Source of the DNA: Streptomyces sp. NBC_01429
Lineage (GTDB): Bacteria > Actinomycetota > Actinomycetes > Streptomycetales > Streptomycetaceae
Length of the DNA: 64,000 nucleotides
Direction: 5' to 3'
Assembly: GCF_036231945.1 (NCBI RefSeq)
Contig: NZ_CP109599.1
Coordinates: 7,963,501-8,027,500 of the forward strand
Shown here: positions 51,387 through 60,248 of the stretch, piece by piece
Numbering within the stretch: the stretch's first letter is position 1
How the letters are laid out: each line of letters starts with the position of its first letter
Made by a program: the position numbers and the translations under genes
The notes under the pieces: model-generated
What the model saw: only the letters and a program-made list of their open reading frames with translations
What the model was told of the DNA's origin: nothing
Databases searched by the model: none

Positions 51387-51582
51387 TCACGTGCCGTAGC
51401 CGACTGCCGCGTGGCCGGCGTCCTGCTCGTGCCGCACGAGAATATGGCGCAGCCGGGTGGAGTCCATCAGCGGGTCGTAGGCGGGCAGGATCGTTCCGCC
51501 CGGCAGCCCGAACAAGACCTCCACGCTGCCTTCTTCCAGGGCCCGGACCAAAGATCTGGGCACCGGTCATCGTCTCTGTCAC
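51387..51582 (-). pseudogene. ilvB: Acetolactate synthase large-subunit N-terminal fragment, frameshifted
   Basis: From a GTG at 51582 the frame reads VTETMTGAQ, then a one-base shift is needed to reach LVRALEEGSVEVL, FGLPGGTILPAYDPLMDSTR and HILVRHEQDAGHAAVGYGT, followed by a stop. This is the thiamine-diphosphate enzyme opening of IlvB, including the glutamate-bearing RHEQ motif. Only 60 of about 600 residues remain. Confidence 0.7.
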
Positions 51583-52041
51583 AGCGTCTTCCCCAGGTGC
51601 GGTCGTCAGCGCGCGGCCACGCGGGCCCGCAATCGGGGCGCGTGGACGTCGCGTTGTCGGAGTGGACGGCTCTCACCACGCTGAGAGGAGCGGATCGCGT
51701 GCGGATCCGGCGACGCGACGGAGAGCCGGAGCGAAGAACCGCACGAGGATCAGCTCGAAGCAGTAACAGCAGTAAGCGGTAACAGCGGGCACCCCGCGAT
51801 ACAGGGGCTGCAAGCGTTCCGCGGATTCGTTCAGTGGCCTCAGTGTGGATGCCTGCGGCAGCGGATCGGGCGACGGGCCGCGGTGAGTCCCGTCGCTCCG
51901 GCCAACGGCGATGGTCTCGATGCGCTCGCGCGGCACCCGAAGGTGTCCCGCGCGAGCGCCCACTTCTCTGTCGCTCCGGCCGACGACTCCACCGGCAGCC
52001 CCTCGGCACGCCGTTGCTCGAACCTCACCGCCTCGGACGTG
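51583..52041 (-). other. Gene-free stretch
   Basis: About 460 bases between the ilvB relic and the acetyltransferase gene end. A minus-strand frame over 51673-51963 contains the run CCYCFELILVRFFAPALRR, which could be a branched-chain leader peptide for the dead ilvB, but this is weak. Nothing else is recognised. Confidence 0.4.
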
Positions 52042-52557
52042 TCACGAGGTGCGCGGCAGTGTGAGCCAGTCCTGCCAGGTGATGTCGCGGCCCGGATAAC
52101 GGGGCTGCTGGAAGGGCCAGTCGGCGGCGATCCACCGCGGCACCAGCGTGTCGAGCGCGCGCTCCACCTCGCCGCCGACGAGGTCGTCCACCACCCACCA
52201 GGAGACCTCGCCGTCGGAGCCGGTGCGCTCGGGCGGGTCGATGTAGACGCAGCCGAGGAGCACCGTCTCCTCCTCGTCCAGCAGCGCGTAGTTGAACGAC
52301 TGGTGAGCGGCTATCTCCCGCTCGTGCCGCAGCAGGTCGATGCGGTCCTCTTCATAGGTCATCGTCTCCTTGGGCCAGGCCCAGGCCGGGCCGAAGATCT
52401 CCCACAGGCGCTCTCGGGAGCCCATCACGGCGGGGTAGTCGATGGCGGTGTCCGCCTCCCGGATCGGCCGCAGGTGAAGGGCGCCGCCGGGGGCGGGCAC
52501 GGGTACGGGCACGGGTACGTGGACGGGGTGGACGAAGTCGTCGGGCAGCCAGCTCAT
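52042..52557 (-). CDS. GNAT-family N-acetyltransferase
   Basis: A 171-residue protein with a Val/Pro repeat near the start (HPVHVPVPVPVPAPGG), the LRPIREADTAIDYPAVMGSR strand-helix, YEEDRIDLLRHEREIAAHQS, NYALLDEEETVLLGCVYIDP and VSWWVVDDLVGGEVERALDT. The pyrophosphate-binding loop is weak (SWWV-x-D-LVGG), as in uncharacterised GNATs. Substrate unknown. The gene stands alone. Confidence 0.7.
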   Translation of the reverse strand: MSWLPDDFVHPVHVPVPVPVPAPGGALHLRPIREADTAIDYPAVMGSRERLWEIFGPAWAWPKETMTYEEDRIDLLRHEREIAAHQSFNYALLDEEETVLLGCVYIDPPERTGSDGEVSWWVVDDLVGGEVERALDTLVPRWIAADWPFQQPRYPGRDITWQDWLTLPRTS

Positions 52558-52631
52558 AAGGGCCGAGACTACAACCGGTCATGGCGAGGCCCCATGGCGT
52601 ACCGAAGAACAACCCACAGCCCTGACAGGTC

Positions 52632-52870
52632 CTAATCATCCCGCACCCACGGCCGCAGCTTCTCCGGATTGCGGACCACCCAGATCCGCGTGACGCGGCC
52701 GCCGGCGACATCGAACGAGGCCACGGTCATGACGACGCCGGCGCGCTGGGCCACCAGGCCCGGCACTCCGTTGACCGACCGCTCCAGAAGTTCGAGCCCC
52801 GGAGCCTTGTCGGCGATGGCGACCATGTACTGGGCGATGCGCGCACCGCCTTCGATCGGGCGCAGGGCGG
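52632..52870 (-). pseudogene. C-terminal fragment of a SigJ-type ECF sigma factor
   Basis: The readable part (MVAIADKAPGLELLERSVNG, VPGLVAQRAGVVMTVASFDV, RIWVVRNPEKLRPW) is the SnoaL-like C-terminal domain of ECF41/SigJ sigma factors. The sigma-2 and sigma-4 regions are missing; upstream sequence loses homology around 52870. The remnant cannot direct RNA polymerase. Confidence 0.65.
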
Positions 52871-53002
52871 TCGTCGGTGCTCTTCCCCGCCGTCCCCATG
52901 CTCCCGGCCCGTCCCCTCGCCTTACCTTTCGCAGCCCCGCGTCGTCGGGCTGGTGAGACCTTATCGATCTACTGCCCGCCGGGCGGAAAAGGGGACCGTG
53001 CC

Positions 53003-53365
53003 ATGGCGACCCGGGCGACGGCGCAGCGCCACTTCTCGTTTCTGCAGATCGCGATCACCCTGCAGACCCTGACCATCTTCCTTCAAGTGGTCTCCGCCGG
53101 ACTGCTGCTCACCTCGTCCTACGGAGAGACGCTGCACAGTGCCGGTGCCCGCGTGATGTACGGGGCGTCGATGCTGTATCTGCTCGCGGCGGTGCTGGCG
53201 TGGAAGCCGGGCGGCGGCTCGCCCCGGCCCGTCTGGCACGCGTCCGGCTTCCTCGTTCTCGCCTCGGTCCAGGTCGTGCTCGGCATCGCGCACGTACCGT
53301 CGGTCCATCTCCCCCTGGGCGTCCTGATGTTCGGACTGAGTGTGCTGGCGCTGGCGCGGCGCTGA
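53003..53365 (+). CDS. Small integral membrane protein
   Basis: A 120-residue protein with four predicted helices (FLQIAITLQTLTIFLQVVSA, VMYGASMLYLLAAVLAW, ASGFLVLASVQVVLGIAHV, LGVLMFGLSVLALARR). AAAAGGGG lies upstream of the ATG at 53003. No conserved charged residue suggests transport. It resembles uncharacterised actinobacterial proteins. Confidence 0.7.
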   Translation: MATRATAQRHFSFLQIAITLQTLTIFLQVVSAGLLLTSSYGETLHSAGARVMYGASMLYLLAAVLAWKPGGGSPRPVWHASGFLVLASVQVVLGIAHVPSVHLPLGVLMFGLSVLALARR

Positions 53366-53583
53366 AGTCGGCGGGACCGGCGGAAAGGTGAACATCAGAG
53401 CGACGGTTCCGGTGGAGGTGCTACGAGAAAGAGGGATCTGTCCGGCACCGCGTGTGGAGAAACGGAAACGGACTTCCTCTCTGTACAACCGTTCGGAAAA
53501 CAGCGGTGTCTGACGTCAGGGGAGCGGACGTTCCCCACAGTTCACCATCCTGTTGTCGACGTTTCACCGAGGATGATCCCCAC

Positions 53584-54909
53584 ATGGTCCAGACACTCTC
53601 CGGCCGCCGTACGCTTCGACGGACCGCCGGTGCGGTCGGCGCCGTCGCGCTCCTCGCGCTGGGTGCCGCCCCTGCCACCGCCGCCGACCCCACCACGGGA
53701 GTCGCCCTCGGCAAGCTCGACCCGATCGACGGAGTCAAGCCCGGCAGCAGCCTCGAGGTGCCGGCCACCTTCACCAACACGGGCAGCGAGACGCTGGACA
53801 AGGTCTACCTGTCGTACAGCGTGACGCGCGGTCTGAGCCACACCGATCTTCCCTCCAACTGCCAGCGCTACGAGGTCCCTTCGTACGATGAGGCGCCGAG
53901 CAAGTCCGAGGCGGTCTGCGAGTTCGACCAGGTCGTCAAGCCCGGTGTCGTCTACGCGCCGGAGAAGGCTCTGACGCTGAAGGCCGCCGACCACGCCCTG
54001 TACGACCGGCTCCGGGTGGTCGTACAGCCGGTCTTCTGGGGGCCCGACGAAAACGCCTCGGACCCGGTGCGGGGGACCGCTCCCGCCGTCAGGCTCGTCG
54101 AGCGGCCCGACGACACCCCGGCGACCGGCGGGGGCGAGGACGGGGACGCCGCCGACGTCACGGTGACCGCGGACAACACCGCCGACTTCCAGGTCTCCGG
54201 CGCGGAGTTGAAGGGCGCGGTCGGGGACACGGTCGACCTGAAGGTCACGTTCACCAACGCCGGTCCTGGCTGGGTGCTGCGGGACCTCGGCGTGCCCGCC
54301 ACCGAGGTGCTGATCGACCTGCCCGCGGGGACGACGGTCACCAAGGGCAGCGGGTACTGCGACAAGGAGGCGACGGGCAGTTACTCCTGCGGTACGAGCC
54401 AGTCGTGGGTCGAGGAGGGCGACGGCGAGACGTACACGTTCAAGGTGCGGATCGACAAGAAGGTGGACGGCGCCAAGGGATCGGTGGCGCTCGCTGGCTC
54501 CGACCGGCCGTTCGACAAGGTCCCGTCCAATGACAAGGCCGTCATCACGCTCGACGTCACCGGCGGCGGCTCGGCCTCCGGCGGCTCCTCGACGACGTCC
54601 GGCGGCTCCACGTCCACCACGGGCGGCTCCGGTTCCTCGACGACGGGCGGCTCGGACTCCACCGGCGGTTCGACGGGCGGCTCCACCGGCGGCTCGACCG
54701 GCGGCTCGACCGGCGGTTCGACGAGCGGTACGACCGGCGGCGACGCCACGACGACGGGCGGCGACTCGGGTTCGGCCACGAACATCAATGGGGGCCTGGC
54801 GAGCACCGGTTCCGGATCGGTCCTGCCCCTCACGGGCGCGGCGATCGCGGTGACCGGGCTCGGCGCCGGCGCGGTGCTGCTGGCCCGGCGTCGCGCGGCG
54901 CGCCAGTAA
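53584..54909 (+). CDS. Sortase-anchored surface protein with Thr/Gly/Ser repeat stalk
   Basis: A 441-residue precursor: a signal peptide (LRRTAGAVGAVALLALGAAP, cut near ATA), two Ig-like/DUF11-type beta domains (LEVPATFTNTGSETLDKVYL and VDLKVTFTNAGPGWVLRDLG), then a stalk of TGGS-type repeats (about 345-395), and a cell-wall sorting signal. Both LASTG (405-409) and LPLTG (414-418) motifs precede the hydrophobic helix and the RRRAARQ tail. C-rich pairs in the second domain could form a disulfide. It probably displays a binding domain on the cell wall. Confidence 0.85.
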   Translation: MVQTLSGRRTLRRTAGAVGAVALLALGAAPATAADPTTGVALGKLDPIDGVKPGSSLEVPATFTNTGSETLDKVYLSYSVTRGLSHTDLPSNCQRYEVPSYDEAPSKSEAVCEFDQVVKPGVVYAPEKALTLKAADHALYDRLRVVVQPVFWGPDENASDPVRGTAPAVRLVERPDDTPATGGGEDGDAADVTVTADNTADFQVSGAELKGAVGDTVDLKVTFTNAGPGWVLRDLGVPATEVLIDLPAGTTVTKGSGYCDKEATGSYSCGTSQSWVEEGDGETYTFKVRIDKKVDGAKGSVALAGSDRPFDKVPSNDKAVITLDVTGGGSASGGSSTTSGGSTSTTGGSGSSTTGGSDSTGGSTGGSTGGSTGGSTGGSTSGTTGGDATTTGGDSGSATNINGGLASTGSGSVLPLTGAAIAVTGLGAGAVLLARRRAARQ

Positions 54910-55186
54910 CCCGGCGACCCTCCGCCGGCGCTACCTCTGCTGAGGCTCCTTCGCGCCCGTTCATCAGGCTCCTGATGCCGTTGGAGGGTTCAGCGCGGTT
55001 CCGAAGCCGGGCAGGTGGGGCGGCAGCAGGGCGATAGGTCTCGGCGCCCGGCGCAGCGGACCGCGAGCGCAGCCGGAAACGGCTCCGGCCGAGGTCTCTG
55101 GCCGGGGTCTCCTGCCGGGGTCTCCTGCCGGGGCCTCCGGTCGGGATCCCCGGTCGTTGTCGGTGCCCGCCGGTAGTCTCACCCGG

Positions 55187-55723
55187 GTGAGCGTGGGCAC
55201 CGACAACACGAGACTGGTCGTCCTGCGCGGCAACAGCGCCTCGGGCAAGTCGTCCGTGGCGGCCGGCCTGCGTGAGCGCTTCGGGCGGGGCCTGGCCCTG
55301 GTCGGCCAGGACAACCTGCGCCGCGTCGTCCTGCGTGAACGCGACCGCCCCGGCGCGGCGAACATCGGCCTGGTCGACCTGACCGCCCGCTACGCCCTGG
55401 ACGCCGGCTACCACGTCGTCGTCGAAGGCATCCTCTACGCCGACCACTACGGCGCCATGCTCACCCGGTTGCGCGCCGACCACCGCGGCCCGACCTACGC
55501 CTACTACCTGGATGTGCCGCTCGCCGAGACCCTCGTACGGCACACCACCAAGCCGATCGCGGACGAGGTCGGCGAGACGCGGTTGCGGGACTGGTACCGG
55601 CCGTCCGACCTCCTGCCCGGCGGCATCGAGACGGTCATCGGCGCCGACAGCTCTCTGGCCGTGACCATCGACCGCATCATGCGCGACACCGGCCTGGCCC
55701 GCCTTCCCCCGCTCGACCGCTGA
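55187..55723 (+). CDS. P-loop kinase-like protein
   Basis: A 178-residue protein from GTG. The Walker A motif is GNSASGKSS (15-23), followed by a helix (VAAGLRERFG), the QDNLRRVVLRERDRPGAANI segment and HHVVVEGILYADHYGAML-like strand (VVVEGILYADHYG). The family has antibiotic phosphotransferases and nucleotide kinases of the AAA_33 type. The DxG/D-x-N catalytic residues of a defined subfamily are not clear. A strong hairpin follows. Confidence 0.72.
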   Translation: MSVGTDNTRLVVLRGNSASGKSSVAAGLRERFGRGLALVGQDNLRRVVLRERDRPGAANIGLVDLTARYALDAGYHVVVEGILYADHYGAMLTRLRADHRGPTYAYYLDVPLAETLVRHTTKPIADEVGETRLRDWYRPSDLLPGGIETVIGADSSLAVTIDRIMRDTGLARLPPLDR

Positions 55724-55740
55724 CCAGGCACGTCCCCTGG

Positions 55741-55778
55741 CCGTACGGACGGCGGGCGGATGCCCGCCGTCCGTACGG
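55741..55778. terminator. Perfect 17-bp hairpin between convergent genes
   Basis: CCGTACGGACGGCGGGC (55741-55757) and its complement (55762-55778) enclose a GGAT loop, between the kinase-like gene and the convergent MFS gene. It can act in both directions. Confidence 0.75.
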
Positions 55779-55782
55779 TGCG

Positions 55783-56979
55783 TTACCCACGAGCGGTGTC
55801 GAAGGCGGTCGTTGTCCGGGGCGGGCGCGCGGCGGGTGTCGCGAACGTCGCGGCCAGCACCAGGGCCAGGACGAGGACCAGGGCGTACCGCAGCCCGAAG
55901 TGCTCCCCGAGGTAGCCGAGGGAGGGCGGCCCTACGAGAAACGCGACGTAGCCGACAGTGGCGGCCAGGGAGACGCGGGCGGCGGAGTCGCTGCCGGAGT
56001 CGCTCGCCGCGGAGAGCGCGACGGGGAAACCGAGCGACGCCCCAAGTCCCCACAGGATCGCGGCGGATGCCGCGACGGCCTGGTTGTCGACGAAGATCAC
56101 GAGGGCCAGTCCGAGCGCCCCGATGAGCGCGCTGGCGCAGAGCACGGCCGCTCGCCCGAAACGGTCGACGAAACGGCCGCCCACGAAACGCCCGAGGGTC
56201 ATCGCCGCGGCGAACGCCGCGTACACGGCCGAACCGAGGGCGGGATCGAAGCCGTGGCCGTCGACCATGACCAGCGGGAGCCAGTCGTTCGCGGTCCCCT
56301 CGGCCATGGCGAGGGCGAGGATGACGCATCCGATGAGCAGCAGTTTCGGGTCCTTCCACACCGCGGGACGCTCCGCCCCCGGTTCCCGGTGCTCCGCGAC
56401 GGCGCGTCGGCCTATGCCCGGTGGAACGTGTCGGATCACCAGAACGAGCGTGGCCAGCACGACGACGGCGACGACCGCGAGGTGTACGAGGACCGGGATC
56501 CCGGCCGCCGTCAGCACGATGCCGCCGAGCGCCCCGACGACCGTGCCGAGGCTGAAGAAGCCGTGCATGGCCGGCATCGTGGAGCGGCCGAGCAGCCGCT
56601 CCACCTCGGCGCCCTCGACGTTGAGGGCCACCTCGCCGCCGCCCATTCCGAAGCCGAAGAGGCACAGGCCCAGGGCCACGACGACACTTGAGCCCATGGC
56701 GGCCCCGACGCCCATGACCCCGGCGCCGGCGGCCACCCCGGCGGTGCCCACCACGATGACGGGCCGGGCACCCCAGCGGGCCACGAGCGCCCCTGAGCAC
56801 AGGATGCCGATCATCGAGCCGACCGAGAGTCCGAACAGGATGAGGCCCATCTGCGCCGTGGAGGCACCGAGCAGGTCGCGTACGTCGGGGGTGCGTGTCA
56901 CCCAGGACGAGATGGTCAGGCCGGGCGCGAAGAACAACGCGAAGACAGCGGTGCGGCGCAAGGCGAGTTCGGCGGTCAC
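55783..56979 (-). CDS. MFS transporter (YbjJ/sugar-efflux-like)
   Basis: A 398-residue 12-helix MFS protein from GTG (VTAELALRRTAVFALFFAPG). The TPDVRDLLGASTAQMGLILF and GLSVGSMIGILCSGALVARW segments and the central LFGFGMGGGEVALNVEGAEVERLLGR-like region (shown in part) are the YbjJ-type pattern. Divergent from a TetR gene with a clear palindromic operator between them. The exported or imported compound is unknown. Confidence 0.85.
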   Translation of the reverse strand: MTAELALRRTAVFALFFAPGLTISSWVTRTPDVRDLLGASTAQMGLILFGLSVGSMIGILCSGALVARWGARPVIVVGTAGVAAGAGVMGVGAAMGSSVVVALGLCLFGFGMGGGEVALNVEGAEVERLLGRSTMPAMHGFFSLGTVVGALGGIVLTAAGIPVLVHLAVVAVVVLATLVLVIRHVPPGIGRRAVAEHREPGAERPAVWKDPKLLLIGCVILALAMAEGTANDWLPLVMVDGHGFDPALGSAVYAAFAAAMTLGRFVGGRFVDRFGRAAVLCASALIGALGLALVIFVDNQAVAASAAILWGLGASLGFPVALSAASDSGSDSAARVSLAATVGYVAFLVGPPSLGYLGEHFGLRYALVLVLALVLAATFATPAARPPRTTTAFDTARG

Positions 56980-57021
56980 GGGTGGTGGCTCCAGGTGCGG
57001 TCGAGACGAGTCAGTACAACC

Positions 57022-57039
57022 GTACACACTAGAGTGTAC
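57022..57039. promoter_or_regulatory. TetR operator in the MFS/TetR divergent region
   Basis: GTACAC (57022-57027) and GTGTAC (57034-57039) form an 18-bp palindrome with a 6-base centre (ACTAGA), and GTACACACTCT 57043-57053 repeats a half-site downstream. It lies between the divergent starts, so it can block both promoters. Confidence 0.7.
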
Positions 57040-57085
57040 TGACGTACACACTCTGGGGGCGTCGCCACGTGGCACATTGGGTCGC

Positions 57086-57661
57086 GTGAGTGGCACGCGG
57101 CGCGAGATTCCGAACGACCCAGGGCGCAAGGAACGCATCCTGGAGGCAGCCCTCGACGTGATCGCCGACAGCGGGGTGCACCGGACCACCCATCGCAAGA
57201 TCGCGGCACGGGCCGAGGTACCGCTCGGCTCGTTGACGTACTACTTCGACGGCATGGATGACTTGCTCGCTCAGGCATTCGCGCGGCTCGCGGACACGAT
57301 GTCTCTTCTGTACCGGCAGACCGTGCAGGCCGCCGGATCGCGGGCCGAGGCCGAGGAAGCGGTCGTCGAGCTGATCTGCGGGCCTGCCTACGCCACGACC
57401 CGCGACATGACGCTCATCTTCGAGATGTACGCCTATGCCAATCACAACGAGGCGGTGTCGGTCACCACCCGCACCTGGCTGGAGCGCAGCCGGGACAGCC
57501 TCGCCCTCCACTTCACCCCTGGAGTCTCCCGGGCTCTCGACGCACTGGTCGAGGGCTGGCCCATGCACAGAGCCTTCGACGAGGCCCCCCTGGACCGCCG
57601 GCTCGTCGCCGGGACGGTACACGCCATCGTCAACGCCGCACCGGACCTTCCGCACGGCTAG
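57086..57661 (+). CDS. TetR-family transcriptional regulator
   Basis: A 191-residue protein from GTG 57086. The HTH is KERILEAALDVIADSGVHRT, THRKIAARAEVPLGSLTYYF, DGMDDLLAQAFARLAD. The C-terminal domain (AVVELICGPAYATTRDMTLI, FEMYAYANHNEAVS) resembles RutR/KstR-like single-copy repressors. No good ribosome site precedes the GTG, so the transcript may be leaderless. It controls the divergent MFS gene. Confidence 0.85.
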   Translation: MSGTRREIPNDPGRKERILEAALDVIADSGVHRTTHRKIAARAEVPLGSLTYYFDGMDDLLAQAFARLADTMSLLYRQTVQAAGSRAEAEEAVVELICGPAYATTRDMTLIFEMYAYANHNEAVSVTTRTWLERSRDSLALHFTPGVSRALDALVEGWPMHRAFDEAPLDRRLVAGTVHAIVNAAPDLPHG

Positions 57662-57734
57662 CCGGCACAGCGAAGGGGTACGGGACCAGCACCAGCACCA
57701 GCAGCCCCGGCTCGGACCGGCCCGACCATGGAGC

Positions 57735-57777
57735 CGGGCGTCTTCTCCGGGGATTGCCTCCCCGGAGAAGACGCCCG
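57735..57777. terminator. Perfect 19-bp hairpin
   Basis: CGGGCGTCTTCTCCGGGGA (57735-57753) and its exact complement (57759-57777) flank the five-base loop TTGCC, downstream of the TetR gene and ahead of the convergent SDR gene end. It is the strongest stem found in this window. Confidence 0.8.
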
Positions 57778-57901
57778 TCCGCCCCGTGGCCCGCGCGGGC
57801 GGCGTCACTCCCGGGGGTGGCTGCGGCGGTCCAACAGGTTCCACGTTCATGGTCAACGCACGGGACGTAGGGCCTACGGCATGATCACGGCGGGTTCGGG
57901 G

Positions 57902-58639
57902 TCACCAGGGGACGACGCCGTCGTCCTCGAAGAACGAGCCGGTCGGGCCGTCGTCGGGCAGTGTGGCGAGCCGGATCGCCGTGGCCGCGCCCTGCTCAGG
58001 AGTGCGGGGCCCTTGGAAGCCGGTGAAGTCGGTCGCGACCAGGCCCGGGCAGGCGGCGTTGATCAGGATGTTCGTACCGTGGAACTGGCGGGCGTAGTGC
58101 ACGGTGATGGCGTTGAGGAACGACTTCGACGGCGAGTAGGCCGCCATGACGGGGCCGACGTCGATGCCCGGGTCCGCCTGCCGGGTCAGGGAGGCGACGG
58201 CGCTGGAGATGTTGACGATGCGTGGCGACGTCGAGCGCCGCAGCAGCGGAAGCAGCGCGTTGGTCACCCGGATGACCCCGATGACGTTGGTCTCCACGAC
58301 CGTCCGGACCACGTCGAGGTCGAGCGTGGTCGGGTCCTGTCCCCAGCCCGGTCCCGTCTCTCCGGAGATGCCCGCGTTGTTGACCAGGACGTCCAGGCGC
58401 CCGGCCTGCCGTTCGATCAGTTCCGCGGCCCCGGTGACGCTCTGGCCGCCGGTCACGTCCAGCGGCACACCGAACGCGTCCACCCCGGCGGCGCGCAGCT
58501 TTTCGACGGCGGACTCACGCCGGGCCTCGTCGCGGGCTCCGAGGCCCACGCGGTAGCCGAGGGCGCCCAGCCCGGCCGCGATTTCGTACCCGATTCCCTT
58601 GTTCGCGCCGGTCACCAGCGCGATCTTCGTTTCGCTCAT
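57902..58639 (-). CDS. Short-chain dehydrogenase/reductase
   Basis: A 245-residue classical SDR: TGANKGIG (10-17), NNAG (87-90), catalytic Ser in VNISSAVAS, Tyr168 and Lys172 in AAYSPSKS. The close similarity to carbonyl-reductase-like SDRs (IALVTGANKGIGYEIAAGLG) suggests NADPH use. A LysR gene is divergent and a T-N11-A-type palindrome lies between them, so inducible expression is likely. Substrate is unknown. Confidence 0.9.
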   Translation of the reverse strand: MSETKIALVTGANKGIGYEIAAGLGALGYRVGLGARDEARRESAVEKLRAAGVDAFGVPLDVTGGQSVTGAAELIERQAGRLDVLVNNAGISGETGPGWGQDPTTLDLDVVRTVVETNVIGVIRVTNALLPLLRRSTSPRIVNISSAVASLTRQADPGIDVGPVMAAYSPSKSFLNAITVHYARQFHGTNILINAACPGLVATDFTGFQGPRTPEQGAATAIRLATLPDDGPTGSFFEDDGVVPW

Positions 58640-58697
58640 ACCGTTGATGTTCGCTCGCGGGGGAGCGGTGCATCCAACACCGGTACGGTGTCCTGTC

Positions 58698-58712
58698 ATA
58701 CCCGTTAGGTAT
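58698..58712. promoter_or_regulatory. LysR-type box between SDR and LysR genes
   Basis: ATACC-CGTTA-GGTAT is a 15-bp perfect palindrome with the T-N11-A frame of LysR binding sites, 21 bases before the LysR start and 59 bases upstream of the SDR ATG. Confidence 0.65.
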
Positions 58713-58733
58713 CACTGAAGGTAGGCTGTGGCC

Positions 58734-59597
58734 ATGGATACCTTGGAGACCCGCGAGTTGAGGTACTTCACGGCCGTCGCCGAGGAACTGCACTTCGGCC
58801 GCGCCGCCGAGCGCCTCGGCATGGCCCAACCACCGCTGTCCCGGGCGATCCAGCAGCTCGAGCGGCGCCTCGGCGTCTCACTCCTGGAACGCAACCGCCG
58901 CGGCGTCTCCCTGACCGGCGCCGGAGAGGTGCTGCTGCACGAGGGCCGCGCAGCTCTCGACGCGACCGCCGCCGCAGCTCGCCGTACCCGTCGCGCCGGT
59001 GGCGCCGACCATCCCGGTGGCCCCCGCAACCGCCTGGTGCTGGCGGTGAAGGCCGGCGCGTCCCACGAGCTGCTGCACAAGCTCATCGATGCCTACGCGG
59101 CCGAGCCGGACTCCGCCGAGATCGAAGTGCTGCCGAGCGGCACGTGCGAGCAGGGAGAGATGCTGCGCGACGGCCGCGCGGACGTCGCGCTCATGCACGC
59201 GCCGTTCAACTCCCTCGTCGGATTCGACAGCGAGGAACTGATGACCGAGGGGCAGATCGCCATCCTGCCCACCGCGCACCCTCTCGCCGCGCGCGGGACT
59301 CTGTCCCTGGCCGACGTCAGCGACATCCCCGATCTCCCGCTCGCGCGCTGGTCCAGCCACGGCACGTATCCGCCCGGCCGGGGCCCCGAGATCCACGACC
59401 AGACGCAGCTGGCCCAGCTGATCGCCCTGGGACGTACCCTGGCGGTCTTCCCCGACTCCGCCCGCGCCTGGCTGTGGGCCGAACACACCGCCGTCCCCTT
59501 GACCGACGCACCCCCCGTCGTGACGCACATCGCCTGGCCCGCGCACAGCCGCTCCCTCGCCCTCGCCGGGCTGATCCGCACGGCCGCACGGCTATGA
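58734..59597 (+). CDS. LysR-family transcriptional regulator
   Basis: A 287-residue protein. The N-terminal HTH is ELRYFTAVAEELHFGRAAER, LGMAQPPLSRAIQQLERRLG, VSLLERNRRGVSLTGAGEVL. The effector domain has the usual substrate-binding-protein fold (LVLAVKAGASHELLHKLIDA, DVALMHAPFNSL). ATG at 58734 was chosen; GTG six bases upstream is possible. It should activate or repress the divergent SDR gene. Confidence 0.9.
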   Translation: MDTLETRELRYFTAVAEELHFGRAAERLGMAQPPLSRAIQQLERRLGVSLLERNRRGVSLTGAGEVLLHEGRAALDATAAAARRTRRAGGADHPGGPRNRLVLAVKAGASHELLHKLIDAYAAEPDSAEIEVLPSGTCEQGEMLRDGRADVALMHAPFNSLVGFDSEELMTEGQIAILPTAHPLAARGTLSLADVSDIPDLPLARWSSHGTYPPGRGPEIHDQTQLAQLIALGRTLAVFPDSARAWLWAEHTAVPLTDAPPVVTHIAWPAHSRSLALAGLIRTAARL

Positions 59598-59702
59598 CCC
59601 TCTCTGGCCTTTCACGCTGGAACGCACCTCTGGTCCTGGGGCCCTCGCGGAGACCCCCAACTGATCGTTTCAGAATCAGACTCTCGTGACCGCCGGACCC
59701 TG

Positions 59703-59965
59703 TCAGTCGTCGAGCCGCTGAAGGACCTGCGCGAACTCGTTGTTCTCCACCAGGCCGACGAGTACGTGGGTCATGTTGCTGATAACCGGCATCGCGGACG
59801 ATGAGACCGTCCGAGACCCAGAAGTAGCGACCTTCCAGGGCTTCCCCGCTTGTCGCCCACCTCTTCATCACAAGCTCGACCTGGGCGAGAGTGATGATGG
59901 TCGCGCTCCAACGAGAGCCGTCGGGGAGATCGGCGAAGACGTCGGGAGTCCCCCTACCCGCTCGA
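59703..59965 (-). pseudogene. Relic of a conserved hypothetical gene, frameshifted
   Basis: On the minus strand, VFADLPDGSRWSATIITLAQ, VELVMKRWATSGEALEGRYF, WVSDGLIVRDAG and, in another frame, MTHVLVGLVENNEFAQVLQR can be read in order. Together they resemble the C-terminal part of a small streptomycete protein family (xxDGxRWxATxFTxxxI...GRYFWxSDxxIVRD). A frameshift separates the two parts and no N-terminus is present. Confidence 0.5.
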
Positions 59966-60248
59966 ATTGCGCTCCCTGGGCTCGATCACATGCCGTCTGA
60001 GGCGCCCCACCACTCACGCGGATCCACGAGCAGGGCCACGCCGGCAAAGATCATGAGACGCGCCGCCATTACCACTCCGGGAGCGCGGCCGTTGGGTATG
60101 CGTGTCAGCCACCGTGTGCCGAGCACCGCCACACCACAGGACCAGCTCCGCCTCCGCCAGCCGCCGGCCGCATTCGCCGGCCGCCTGGCGACACCCGCCC
60201 CGCACCCGCACCCCTCCCGTACGCACGTCCCCCGAGGAGTTCCCTGCC

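Noticed and set aside
54560..54770. Regular Thr/Gly/Ser repeats considered as CRISPR or transposon ends
   Set aside because: They are codon-level repeats inside a secreted protein stalk, in frame and without spacers.
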